7,532 bases of DNA from DATARH01 sp035504075 (GCA_035504075.1 DATJSO010000223.1:1-7532); one strand, 5' to 3'. Numbered from the stretch's first letter, positions 1-5,804 are shown. Notes: generated from the sequence alone by a model not told the origin. Translations and numbers: made by a program.

Positions 1-520
1 GTTCGGCATCGGCGGCGGCTGGAACCAGGACGAGATGGAGGACCACGGCACTGTTTATGCCACGCGCTTCAAGAAGATGCGCGAGCAGGTCGAGGCGATG
101 CGCGCGATCTGGACCGAGACTAAGCCGGAATATCACGGCGAAATCGTGCAATTCCCGCCGATGATGACGTGGCCGAAACCGGCGCAGAAATCCTGCCCGC
201 CGGTCATCGTCGGCGGCGCCTTTCCACATGCCGCCCGACGCGCGCTGCGCTATGGGGACGGCTGGATCCCGCATTCGCGCCGGCCGCAATACGAGGATGT
301 GACCGATTACCTGCCGCAGTTCCGCCAGATGGCCGCCGAAACCGGCCGCGACTTGTCACAGGTGCCGGTGACGGTGTGGGGCGTGCAGCCTGATATCGAC
401 CGCGTCAGGCGCTACGAGGAACAGGGCGTCGATCGCGGCGTCGTGCAATTGGCCGCAGAAAAACGCGACAAGATATTGCCGCTGCTCGATCGCTGGGCCG
501 ACATCATCCGCCGCGGGTGA
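1..520 (+). CDS. LLM-class (luciferase-like) flavin/F420-dependent oxidoreductase, C-terminal part, 5' truncated
   Basis: The reading frame is already open at base 2 and ends at TGA 518-520, giving 172 residues of a protein whose N-terminus lies outside the window. Visible landmarks are the GIGGGWNQDEMEDHG segment at the very start, then REQVEAMRAIW, YHGEIVQFPPM, WPKP and PPVIVGGAFPHAARRA, followed by RYGDGWIP. These are typical of the C-terminal half of the bacterial luciferase-like TIM-barrel fold, in the TIGR03619-type subgroup usually annotated F420-dependent. Family members are cytosolic and use F420 or FMN for hydride transfer. The substrate cannot be told from this half. The ATG at 35 is internal, because family-conserved sequence lies upstream of it. 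The gene converges on the FAH-family gene, with a hairpin in the 69-nt gap. Family assignment is firm; the cofactor (F420 or FMN) is inferred. Confidence 0.9.
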   Translation, partial: FGIGGGWNQDEMEDHGTVYATRFKKMREQVEAMRAIWTETKPEYHGEIVQFPPMMTWPKPAQKSCPPVIVGGAFPHAARRALRYGDGWIPHSRRPQYEDVTDYLPQFRQMAAETGRDLSQVPVTVWGVQPDIDRVRRYEEQGVDRGVVQLAAEKRDKILPLLDRWADIIRRG

Positions 521-541
521 CTGCCGGCGCGGCGGGTGACG

Positions 542-568
542 CCCTCCGCCCGATATGCGGGCGGAGGG
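542..568. terminator. GC-rich hairpin between convergent genes, probable bidirectional terminator
   Basis: Bases 542-552 pair perfectly with 558-568 (11 bp, arm CCCTCCGCCCG) around the 5-nt loop ATATG. The hairpin lies 21 nt after the stop of the rightward oxidoreductase gene and 21 nt before the end of the leftward FAH gene. No T-run follows on either strand, so a classical intrinsic terminator is not proven. Position and stem strength make a shared transcription-end or 3'-stabilising structure the simplest reading. Confidence 0.55.
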
Positions 569-589
569 GCCGAAACATACCGCCTCGGT

Positions 590-1546
590 CTACGCCGACT
601 TGGCGTGTTTGCCGCTGAGCTGCGGCGTGAAGTCCGGGTAGTTGCCCGGCGTCTTCTGGTTGGCCTCTTCATGGCACTGCAGTCGCGTCTTGCGCGCCCA
701 GGTGCGCTTCAGATCGTCCCTGACGCTGAACGTCAGGCGGCCGAGACCTTCCGTCTCGAGCTCGATCTTGTCACCGTCCATGAACGGGTTGAGACCGCGA
801 TGGTTGGTGCCGGTGGCGATGATGTCGCCAGGCTCCAGCGCATGGATCGACGACAGCCATTCGATGCAACGCGCGATCTTGTGACCCATGTCGTCGGTGT
901 TGAAGTTCTGGTACAGCGTGCCGTTGTTCCACAAGCGGATCTGCAATTTCTGCGGATCCCTGATCTCGTCTTTTGTGACGATGCACGGCCCGATTGGCGC
1001 GAATGTGTCGCGCGACTTCATTTGGAAGAACACGTTGCCCGGCGGCGGCAGGCCGCGCGCCGAGCCGTCGATGAAGTTCGTGTAGCCGAACACGTAATCC
1101 ATCGCTTCGGCCTGGCTGACATTGCTGCAGCGCTTGCCGATGACGACCGCCATCTCGGCTTCGCCCTCGAAGATCGCGGCCGGCACGTCCGGCAATACCA
1201 TCGTGTCGCCGTTGCCGATGATCGCAGAGGGTGATTTGTGGAAGGCGTTGATCGGCGCCGGCGCGCTGCGCGTGCCGTCTTCCATGTAGTTGACCGCCAT
1301 GCAATCGATGTTGACCGGCTTGGGCAGCGGCGGCCGGATGCGCACGCTGGAGAGCGGCTTGCCCTGGCCCTTCTGCGCGGCGTCTTCGAGCTTGGCGCGG
1401 TATTGGTCAAACCGGGCAATGAGGCCGTTCATCAGGTCGCCGGGCCCGGTATGCGGGATGTCCTGCACGACGGTGGAAACGTCGACGACCGTGTTGTCGC
1501 CCTTCAGCACACCGAGCTTGAAGTCGTCGAAATACAGCAATTTCAT
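590..1546 (-). CDS. fumarylacetoacetate hydrolase (FAH) family protein
   Basis: This 318-residue protein belongs to the FAH superfamily of metal-dependent hydrolases, decarboxylases and hydratases, common in aromatic and keto-acid breakdown. Residues 1-70 resemble the small N-terminal FAH domain. From about residue 75 the catalytic beta-roll is visible. The metal ligands are likely E129 and E131 (EAEMAVVIG, equivalent to the usual EVELAVVIG) and D160 (FIDGSARG, equivalent to the usual NDVSARD). Further landmarks are K177 (MKSRDTFAPIGP), matching the family GKSFDT lysine, and TGTNHRGL near 245-252 in place of the common TGTPxGVG. The start is chosen because GGAGGGAG lies directly upstream (1553-1560) with good spacing and the N-terminus fits the family. 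The gene has its own promoter-like sequence at 1617-1644. The actual substrate is unknown; the altered SARG and TGTNHRG positions suggest it is not a textbook fumarylpyruvate or homoprotocatechuate enzyme. Confidence 0.92.
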   Translation of the reverse strand: MKLLYFDDFKLGVLKGDNTVVDVSTVVQDIPHTGPGDLMNGLIARFDQYRAKLEDAAQKGQGKPLSSVRIRPPLPKPVNIDCMAVNYMEDGTRSAPAPINAFHKSPSAIIGNGDTMVLPDVPAAIFEGEAEMAVVIGKRCSNVSQAEAMDYVFGYTNFIDGSARGLPPPGNVFFQMKSRDTFAPIGPCIVTKDEIRDPQKLQIRLWNNGTLYQNFNTDDMGHKIARCIEWLSSIHALEPGDIIATGTNHRGLNPFMDGDKIELETEGLGRLTFSVRDDLKRTWARKTRLQCHEEANQKTPGNYPDFTPQLSGKHAKSA

Positions 1547-1616
1547 TTGGTTCTCCCTCCCGGCTGTCGAGCCTTGCTGCCGCTCCGAAGCCGCCGGGGC
1601 GGCGTGACGAGGAGAG

Positions 1617-1644
1617 CTTATACCGCATTCGGCGTCGTCGCCAA
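1617..1644 (-). promoter_or_regulatory. putative sigma70-type promoter of the FAH-family gene
   Basis: On the minus strand TTGGCG (1644-1639; 4/6 to TTGACA) is followed by a 16-nt spacer and TATAAG (1622-1617; 5/6 to TATAAT). The predicted transcription start near 1610 would leave a leader of about 64 nt before the ATG at 1546. The leader contains a short GCCGCC/GGCGGC inverted repeat (1590-1603) and the ribosome binding site. This is a hand match, not a scored prediction. Confidence 0.45.
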
Positions 1645-1666
1645 TCGGCGCGAATCGCGCCGATTG
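1642..1666. repeat. 11-bp perfect inverted repeat overlapping the -35 box: candidate operator or terminator
   Basis: The arm CAATCGGCGCG (1642-1652) is perfectly repeated in inverse at 1656-1666, around the 3-nt centre AAT. It lies 18 bp beyond the stop codon of the leftward coiled-coil gene, and its left arm overlaps the putative -35 hexamer of the FAH gene by 3 bp. It could therefore be a transcription-factor operator repressing the FAH gene or a terminator stem for the upstream gene. No T-run follows on the minus strand, which slightly favours an operator. Confidence 0.5.
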
Positions 1667-1684
1667 CCGGCCGCCGACCGGCCG

Positions 1685-2005
1685 TCAGAAGGTCGCGCGC
1701 GCGATGGCGCCGGAGAACATCGCGAAATTGGTCCGCGGATGGTCGCGAGGGGTGACCCGCCACGGCTCGCGCGGCGGCAGCGGCCGGGCCGCCGGCGGCC
1801 CGGCCGAGTTGGCCGATGGGGCGGCCTTTTGCGTCTTGAATTTGCCGGAAAACGCTGCCGCCAATCGCCGCAGCGTGTCGATTTCCTGCTGATCGGCCTC
1901 GAGTTGCTCGATCTCTTCGGCATGCCGCCGCAGCAGTTCGGTGCGGCGCAATTCAAGCGCGTGTCTGGCCTGCGCGAGATCGTTGCGTTTCAGAACATTC
2001 CACAT
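1685..2005 (-). CDS. uncharacterised small coiled-coil protein with RHAEE module and basic Pro-rich tail
   Basis: I do not recognise this gene. From the ATG at 2005 it encodes 106 residues. Residues 1-56 are a charged, Leu-heptad helical segment, starting MWNVLKRND and containing LRRTELLRRHAEEIEQLEAD, which should form a coiled coil. Residues about 57-106 form an Ala/Pro/Arg-rich, probably disordered basic tail. No signal peptide or membrane segment is visible. Its first 56 residues match, without gaps, the C-terminal module of the divergent gene on the other side of the intergenic region (23 of 55 identical), and both modules begin at a potential start codon. That register, plus a change in codon composition, is why I chose 2005. 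A weak GGGG lies 7 nt upstream. The alternative ATG at 2119 has a better Shine-Dalgarno (AGGGGG) and would give 144 residues, but the added 38 codons are AT-ending (GC3 about 41% against about 68% in the module). The frame also stays open back to an ATG at 2143. Confidence 0.65.
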   Translation of the reverse strand: MWNVLKRNDLAQARHALELRRTELLRRHAEEIEQLEADQQEIDTLRRLAAAFSGKFKTQKAAPSANSAGPPAARPLPPREPWRVTPRDHPRTNFAMFSGAIARATF

Positions 2006-2280
2006 CTCAACACCCCATGCGGTTCGCACGCGCCTATCACCCCAGGTGTTCGCCGCGGAATGTAAGGAAATATCAATCTCTCCGTAACCATCTAAATGTT
2101 TTAATTTATATAAAACCATCCGATTCCCCCTGTATTCGTGCATTTTCGGTTAAATGCCACATTACAATAGTTGCGGCTGCACGCCGGGTTTGGTTATTGT
2201 CGGCCCGGTAAGATTTTGTGAACCATGACGTAGCCGGATCGACACGCGGTGTCGGAACGAACCGGGAGCGAGGGCGCACG
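2006..2280. promoter_or_regulatory. AT-rich divergent intergenic/promoter region between the two coiled-coil genes
   Basis: This 275-bp stretch separates two divergently transcribed related genes and must hold both promoters. Its composition departs sharply from the surroundings: about 41% G+C over 2061-2220 and about 27% over 2061-2120 by hand count, including the A/T-only run TTAATTTATATAAAA at 2101-2115. I cannot place a convincing -35/-10 pair on either strand. The TATATAAAT read on the minus strand near 2105-2113 is the best -10-like sequence for the leftward gene. On the plus strand TTGCGG (2171-2176) has only a poor partner near 2193-2198. Part of the region may instead encode an N-terminal extension of the leftward protein (ATG 2119). 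Confidence 0.55.
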
Positions 2281-2955
2281 ATGGCGGCGTTCGAGTGGAT
2301 GGAGCTGCAAACGCTGACCAGCGACATCACCGTCGCACGTTCGCGGCTGGCGGCGGCACGCTCCGACCAGGATCATCGCCGGGTGCGTCAGCTGGAGCAG
2401 GAGATCGCCGCGGCTGAAGGACGCCGCAGCCGGCTGCTGGCCTTTCTGACCAATCATCTCGCCGACGCGGCGCCGCCGGCCGTGCCGCGCAGCGCCGGCG
2501 AGGACGTATCGTCCGTCGTCGCCGAAATGGCGGCAGACGCGCTGGTCGCGACAGCCGGGGACGCGGCGGATGCGACGGTTGCGGCAGACGAAATTACGCG
2601 ACCGGCAATATTTGATCCTGCCGACCGCGAGGCCCTCAGCGCCGCCCTGGCCGCAGACGTCGCGGAAATCTCCAGCGCGGAAAATTCCAGAATGGAAGGA
2701 GACAGTATCGTGTGGGAGCAATTGACGCCCGGCGATCTTGAGCGGGCCGAGCAGGAGCTTGCCAAGCGTCGCGAGGAAATGCTGGCGCGGCATGCCGAAG
2801 AGTTGAAGACGCTGGACGCTGACCGCGACCGGCTTGCCAGTCTCGAACAGGCGATCGCCGAATTCCTCCAGAAATTCGGCCGGCTGTCCGCCGAGGGCGG
2901 CGAGGTGGTGCAACTCGGCGACGAGCGGGAATTGCGGGCGGTCGGTCGCGCCTGA
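2281..2955 (+). CDS. uncharacterised coiled-coil protein with C-terminal RHAEE module and possible internal start
   Basis: I do not recognise a named family. From ATG 2281 (GAGGG at 2270-2274, 6 nt upstream) the protein has 224 residues. Residues 1-60 are a charged helical segment (from about W6, with RRVRQLEQEIAAAE), probably a coiled-coil hairpin. Residues about 61-141 are an Ala/Asp/Val-rich acidic linker. Residues 144-199 are a second coiled-coil segment, starting VWEQLTPGDLERAEQEL and containing LARHAEELKTLDAD. Residues 200-224 form a short tail. The second segment is the same module as the whole helical part of the divergent gene. There is no signal peptide, membrane span or catalytic motif, so a cytosolic structural, adaptor or regulatory role is possible but only guessed. 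The in-frame GTG at 2710 could start an 81-residue short form. An ATG at 2218 would add 21 residues but has no evident ribosome site. The gene converges on the hydantoinase gene with only 15 nt between stops. Confidence 0.7.
   Translation: MAAFEWMELQTLTSDITVARSRLAAARSDQDHRRVRQLEQEIAAAEGRRSRLLAFLTNHLADAAPPAVPRSAGEDVSSVVAEMAADALVATAGDAADATVAADEITRPAIFDPADREALSAALAADVAEISSAENSRMEGDSIVWEQLTPGDLERAEQELAKRREEMLARHAEELKTLDADRDRLASLEQAIAEFLQKFGRLSAEGGEVVQLGDERELRAVGRA
2694..2712 (+). promoter_or_regulatory. strong in-frame internal Shine-Dalgarno plus GTG start
   Basis: GGAAGGAGA (2694-2702) precedes an in-frame GTG at 2710-2712 with 8 nt between the GGAG core and the start codon, a near-ideal ribosome binding site. 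It is better than the site of the annotated start at 2281. Translation from here gives 81 residues that begin exactly where similarity to the divergent small protein begins (VWEQL against MWNVL). It may mark the true start of a separate gene or an internal start producing two products from one frame. The upstream frame is open with no stop, so both readings are possible. Confidence 0.55.
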
Positions 2956-2970
2956 TCTTCAGCGCCGGCC

Positions 2971-4434
2971 TCACACCAGCGGCGCGCCGCCCCGTGCGGC
3001 GGCGAAGGCGAGTTCCGGCGTCGTGCGCACGGCCGGGCGCGCCGCGTCGGACAATGCGCACGGCAGAAACCGGCCGCTGCCGCGCGCGGCGGCCAGCTTC
3101 CCGCCCTCGATGATGACGCGGCCGCGCGCGATGACGGTCGTCGGCCAGCCGTGGACGTGTCGGCCCTCGTAGGGCGTGTAGCCGACATTGTCGTGCAAAT
3201 CGGCGGCGCGCACCGTCACCTCGCGCGCCGGATCCCAGATCGCGATATCGGCGTCGCTGCCGACCGCGATCGTGCCTTTTTTCGGATAAAGCCCATAGAT
3301 CTTCGCGTGATTGGTCGCGGTCAGCGCGACAAAGCGGTTAAGGTCGATGCGGCCCTTGCGGACGCCTTCGGAATACAGCAGCGGCACGCGCAATTCGATG
3401 CCGGGAACACCGTTCGCCGTGTCCTTGAACGTCGTCTGCGCACCCTTCAACAATTTGCCGCTCTCGTCGTAGCGGTAGGGTGCGTGGTCGGAGGAAAAGA
3501 CCTGAAATGTACCGTTCGCGAGGCCGCGCCACACCGCCTCCTGCGCCGCGTGGTCGCGCGGCGGTGGCGAGCAGCAGAATTTTGTTCCCTCGAGGTCCAT
3601 GCCGATATCGTCAGCGGTCAGAAACAGGTATTGCGGGCAGGTCTCGCCGTAAATCTTGAGGCCGTTTGTTTGCGCGCCGCGGATCACGTCGATCGCCTCG
3701 CCGGCCGAGACGTGGACGATCAGGATCGGCACGTCGAGGAGTTCCGCCAACGCCACCGCCCGGTTGGTCGCCTCGCCCTCGGCGATGCGGGCGTGCGAGA
3801 CGGCGTGGAAGCGCGGCTGCGACATTCCCCTTTGCAGCAGCCGGTCGGCGAGCCAGGAGATCATGTCGTGGTTCTCGGCGTGCACCATGACCATCGCGCC
3901 CTCGCGCCGCGCCAGCGCCAGTATATCGAGCATCTGGCGATCGTTGAGGCGCAACAGGTCGTAGGTCATGTAGACCTTGAACGAGGTGTAGCCGTCCCGG
4001 ATCAGCGCCGGCAGCTCCTGCCCCAGGACCTGCTCGGTTGGATCGGAGACGATGAGGTGCACAGCATAGTCGATGACCGCCTTCGTCGCCGCGGCTTGGC
4101 GATACTCTTCGACGACCGAGCGCAGCGACTGCCCGCGGTGCTGCGCCGCAAAGGGAATGACCGTCGTCGTCCCGCCGAACGCTGCGGACACGGTGCCGCT
4201 GTAGAAATCGTCGGCGGTCATGACGCCGGCTGACGAACGCTGCTCCAGATGGCAATGGCTGTCGATCGCGCCCGGCAGCACAAGCTTGCCGGCGGCATCG
4301 ATGTCGCGCGCGCCCGGCGCGAGCTGCTGTCCGAGCGCGACAACGATGCCGTCGCGCACGCCGACATCGCATTGCGCCGTGTCGGCGGCGGTCGCAACCG
4401 TGCCGTTGCGGATCACCAGATCGTATTCGGCCAT
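2971..4434 (-). CDS. hydA: dihydropyrimidinase / D-hydantoinase family cyclic amidohydrolase
   Basis: The 487-residue product belongs to the cytosolic, usually tetrameric amidohydrolases that open hydantoin or dihydropyrimidine rings. The complete binuclear metal site is visible: H60 and H62 (DSHCHLEQ), K153 as the carboxylated bridging lysine (SFKVYMTY), H185 (VMVHAENHD), H241 (IVHVSAGEA) and D316 (FSSDHAPY). Y158 matches the substrate-contacting tyrosine of the family. The C-terminal NHAKIYGLYPKKGTIAVGSDADIAIWD is typical of the small beta-sandwich domain. The segment after HCHL is EQRSSAGVMTADDF rather than the MPFGGTxTxDDF of well-known hydantoinases, so the pocket and substrate may differ. 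The tail beyond about residue 455 is low-complexity and Ala/Arg-rich. The start has GAGAGGA upstream with good spacing. The gene lies 26 nt downstream of yggS on the same strand, so co-transcription is possible. Family is certain; substrate is not. Confidence 0.9.
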   Translation of the reverse strand: MAEYDLVIRNGTVATAADTAQCDVGVRDGIVVALGQQLAPGARDIDAAGKLVLPGAIDSHCHLEQRSSAGVMTADDFYSGTVSAAFGGTTTVIPFAAQHRGQSLRSVVEEYRQAAATKAVIDYAVHLIVSDPTEQVLGQELPALIRDGYTSFKVYMTYDLLRLNDRQMLDILALARREGAMVMVHAENHDMISWLADRLLQRGMSQPRFHAVSHARIAEGEATNRAVALAELLDVPILIVHVSAGEAIDVIRGAQTNGLKIYGETCPQYLFLTADDIGMDLEGTKFCCSPPPRDHAAQEAVWRGLANGTFQVFSSDHAPYRYDESGKLLKGAQTTFKDTANGVPGIELRVPLLYSEGVRKGRIDLNRFVALTATNHAKIYGLYPKKGTIAVGSDADIAIWDPAREVTVRAADLHDNVGYTPYEGRHVHGWPTTVIARGRVIIEGGKLAAARGSGRFLPCALSDAARPAVRTTPELAFAAARGGAPLV

Positions 4435-4460
4435 CGTCTGTCCTCTCGGGTCCTGCCCGT

Positions 4461-5165
4461 CTATTTCGCCGCAACTCCGGGAAGCCGACGGGTGCCGAAG
4501 ATCGCCGTGCCGACCCGGACATGCGTCGCACCGAAGCCGATCGCGATCTCGAAATCGGCGCTCATGCCCATGCTAAGCTTGGCGAGGCTGTTGCGTCGCG
4601 CGATCTCGCGCAACAGCGCAAAATGCAGGGACGGCTCCTCATCCTCGGGTGGGATGCACATCAGCCCCTCGACCGGCAGCCCGAGCCGGTCTCGGCAATC
4701 GCCGATGAACGCGTCGGCCGCGGCCGGGAGGACGCCCGATTTCTGCGGTTCTTCGCCGGTATTGACCTCGATGAAGCAGGGCAGGCGCCGGTTGGCGCGC
4801 GCCATCTCGCGCGCCAGGACCTCGGCCAGATGCGGCCTGTCGACGGTCTCGATGACATCGAAATGGAGGACGGCGTCGCGCACCTTGTTGGTCTGCAGCG
4901 GGCCGATCAGGTGCAGCGTCAAATCGGGAAATTCCTGCCGCAGTTGCGGGTATTTGGCGAGCGCTTCCTGGACCCGGTTCTCGCCGAAGACGCGCTGCCC
5001 CGCGGCGAGCGCCGCGCCGATCGCGGCGACGGGGTGGGTCTTGCTGACCGCGACCAGGGCCACGGCATCCGCCGGCCGGCCGGCGGCGCGCGCGGCCGCT
5101 GCGACGCGGCCGCGGACCGCTTCGAGATTGCCGCGGATAGTCTGGGAAGACGCCGCCTCTTCCAT
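4461..5165 (-). CDS. yggS: YggS/PROSC family pyridoxal-5'-phosphate homeostasis protein
   Basis: The 234-residue protein is a single alanine-racemase-like TIM barrel that binds PLP and helps control free cofactor levels; no enzymatic reaction is established for the family. The PLP lysine is K42 (LVAVSKTHP). Other family signatures are FGENRVQEA (60-68), HLIGPLQTNK (85-94), FIEVNTGEEPQKSG (131-144), the phosphate-binding SMGMSADFEIAI (198-209) and VRVGTAIFG (216-224). Length and all signatures are normal. The start is supported by GGAG 5 nt upstream and by a usual-length N-terminus. It is divergent from the DUF3576 lipoprotein gene across 72 bp and runs toward the hydantoinase gene, 26 nt away. 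An arrangement of yggS next to DUF3576-leuS is, from memory, usual in Hyphomicrobiales. Confidence 0.95.
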   Translation of the reverse strand: MEEAASSQTIRGNLEAVRGRVAAAARAAGRPADAVALVAVSKTHPVAAIGAALAAGQRVFGENRVQEALAKYPQLRQEFPDLTLHLIGPLQTNKVRDAVLHFDVIETVDRPHLAEVLAREMARANRRLPCFIEVNTGEEPQKSGVLPAAADAFIGDCRDRLGLPVEGLMCIPPEDEEPSLHFALLREIARRNSLAKLSMGMSADFEIAIGFGATHVRVGTAIFGTRRLPGVAAK

Positions 5166-5237
5166 CTTGGCTCCATTCCTGGCACAAGGCGTTTTCGGGA
5201 ACCCGGCGACGGGCCGTCGGGCGCTCAGGGTATTGCG
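5166..5237. promoter_or_regulatory. short divergent promoter region between yggS and the lipoprotein gene
   Basis: Only 72 bp separate the two divergent start codons, so promoters for yggS and for the DUF3576-leuS pair must lie here or inside the neighbouring coding ends. Visible elements are the two ribosome sites (GGAG for yggS; AGGG at 5227-5230, 7 nt before ATG 5238) and a short CGACG/CGTCG inverted repeat near 5207-5219. I could not identify convincing -35/-10 boxes. Confidence 0.4.
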
Positions 5238-5804
5238 ATGTCCCTTCGCTATTACGGCCTATTGCTTGGGCTTGCCGCAAGCGTCTCATTGAGCCTCGCC
5301 GGCTGCGGCGGCGACCCCGTCGAAGCGCCGCCCGATACGGTCGCGGGCCCGGCGCATCCGCAAAGCGCGCTGCTCAAGGCCGACGACAACACCGACGAGA
5401 CGCTGTGGACCTGGCTGGGGCTCGGCAAGCGGCAGTCGCAGCAGGCTCAGGGGCCGCAGACCGGCGCGCTGGTCAGTCCGGTGCTGTGGGAGGCGGCGCA
5501 CGCCGTGCTCAATTTTGCCGGCGTCGGTTCGGAAGATCCGGTGACCGGCCTCATCGTCACGAAGTGGTATTCGCCGCCCGGCAAGCCGGACGAGCGGCTG
5601 CGGGTCAGCGTTTTCATCCTGTCGCGTGCGCTGCGCTCCGATTCGGTCGCGGTCACCGTCGAACGCGAAACCCGCTCGCCCGACGGCGGGTGGCGCAAGG
5701 CGCCGGTCGCCCGCGAAGTCCCCGACGGGATCGATAATGCGATACTGACGCAGGCGCAGCGCATCCACGCTGAGCGTTACCGTCAGACGATGTACAACCA
5801 ATAA
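5238..5804 (+). CDS. DUF3576 domain-containing lipoprotein
   Basis: The 188-residue product begins with a type II signal peptide: a hydrophobic stretch at about residues 5-20 and the lipobox LAGC at 20-23, so C23 should be lipidated. Glycine follows the cysteine and there is no Asp at +2, consistent with outer-membrane sorting. After a low-complexity linker comes the DUF3576 region, with ETLWTWLGLGK near 55-65, then LWEAAHAVLNF, a DPVTGLIVTKWYSPPGKPDER core, and LRVSVFILSRALRSDSVAV before a C-terminal NAILTQAQRIH. The family is conserved in alphaproteobacteria, commonly just upstream of leuS and the LPS-assembly gene lptE, which hints at an envelope role, but its function is not established. 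The frame is open far upstream into the antisense of yggS. ATG 5238 is chosen because it has AGGG 7 nt upstream and places the signal peptide at the N-terminus. leuS follows after 29 nt, probably in the same operon. Confidence 0.92.
   Translation: MSLRYYGLLLGLAASVSLSLAGCGGDPVEAPPDTVAGPAHPQSALLKADDNTDETLWTWLGLGKRQSQQAQGPQTGALVSPVLWEAAHAVLNFAGVGSEDPVTGLIVTKWYSPPGKPDERLRVSVFILSRALRSDSVAVTVERETRSPDGGWRKAPVAREVPDGIDNAILTQAQRIHAERYRQTMYNQ

Noticed and set aside
536..1234. 232-codon rightward open frame antisense to the FAH-family gene
   Set aside because: It mirrors the codon structure of a well-supported FAH protein on the other strand, overlaps the intergenic hairpin at its start and has no family signature.
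1411..1956. Alternative leftward frames over the FAH gene start and the small coiled-coil gene
   Set aside because: They are Arg/Ser/Pro-rich out-of-frame translations crossing the ends of better supported genes and the promoter region, with no ribosome site or family similarity.
2084..2091. GTAACCAT resembling the CtrA half-site TTAACCAT, with TTAA at 2150-2153 nearby
   Set aside because: It is one mismatch from a half-site, and no proper TTAA-N7-TTAA pair is present. In an AT-rich stretch such matches arise by chance.
2218..2280. Upstream ATG at 2218 for the rightward coiled-coil gene
   Set aside because: There is no Shine-Dalgarno sequence before it, and the 21 added residues lack the helical character of the following sequence. 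ATG 2281 has GAGGG at suitable spacing.
3151..4233. 360-codon rightward open frame antisense to the hydantoinase gene
   Set aside because: The opposite strand encodes a protein with a complete catalytic metal site. The antisense frame is Arg/Asp/Val-rich and has no recognisable motif, typical of a shadow frame in high-GC DNA.
4521..5237. Long N-terminal extension of the DUF3576 reading frame over yggS
   Set aside because: The extension would bury the signal peptide and lipobox in the middle of the protein, and it is antisense to conserved YggS motifs. The ATG at 5238 with AGGG upstream explains the gene.
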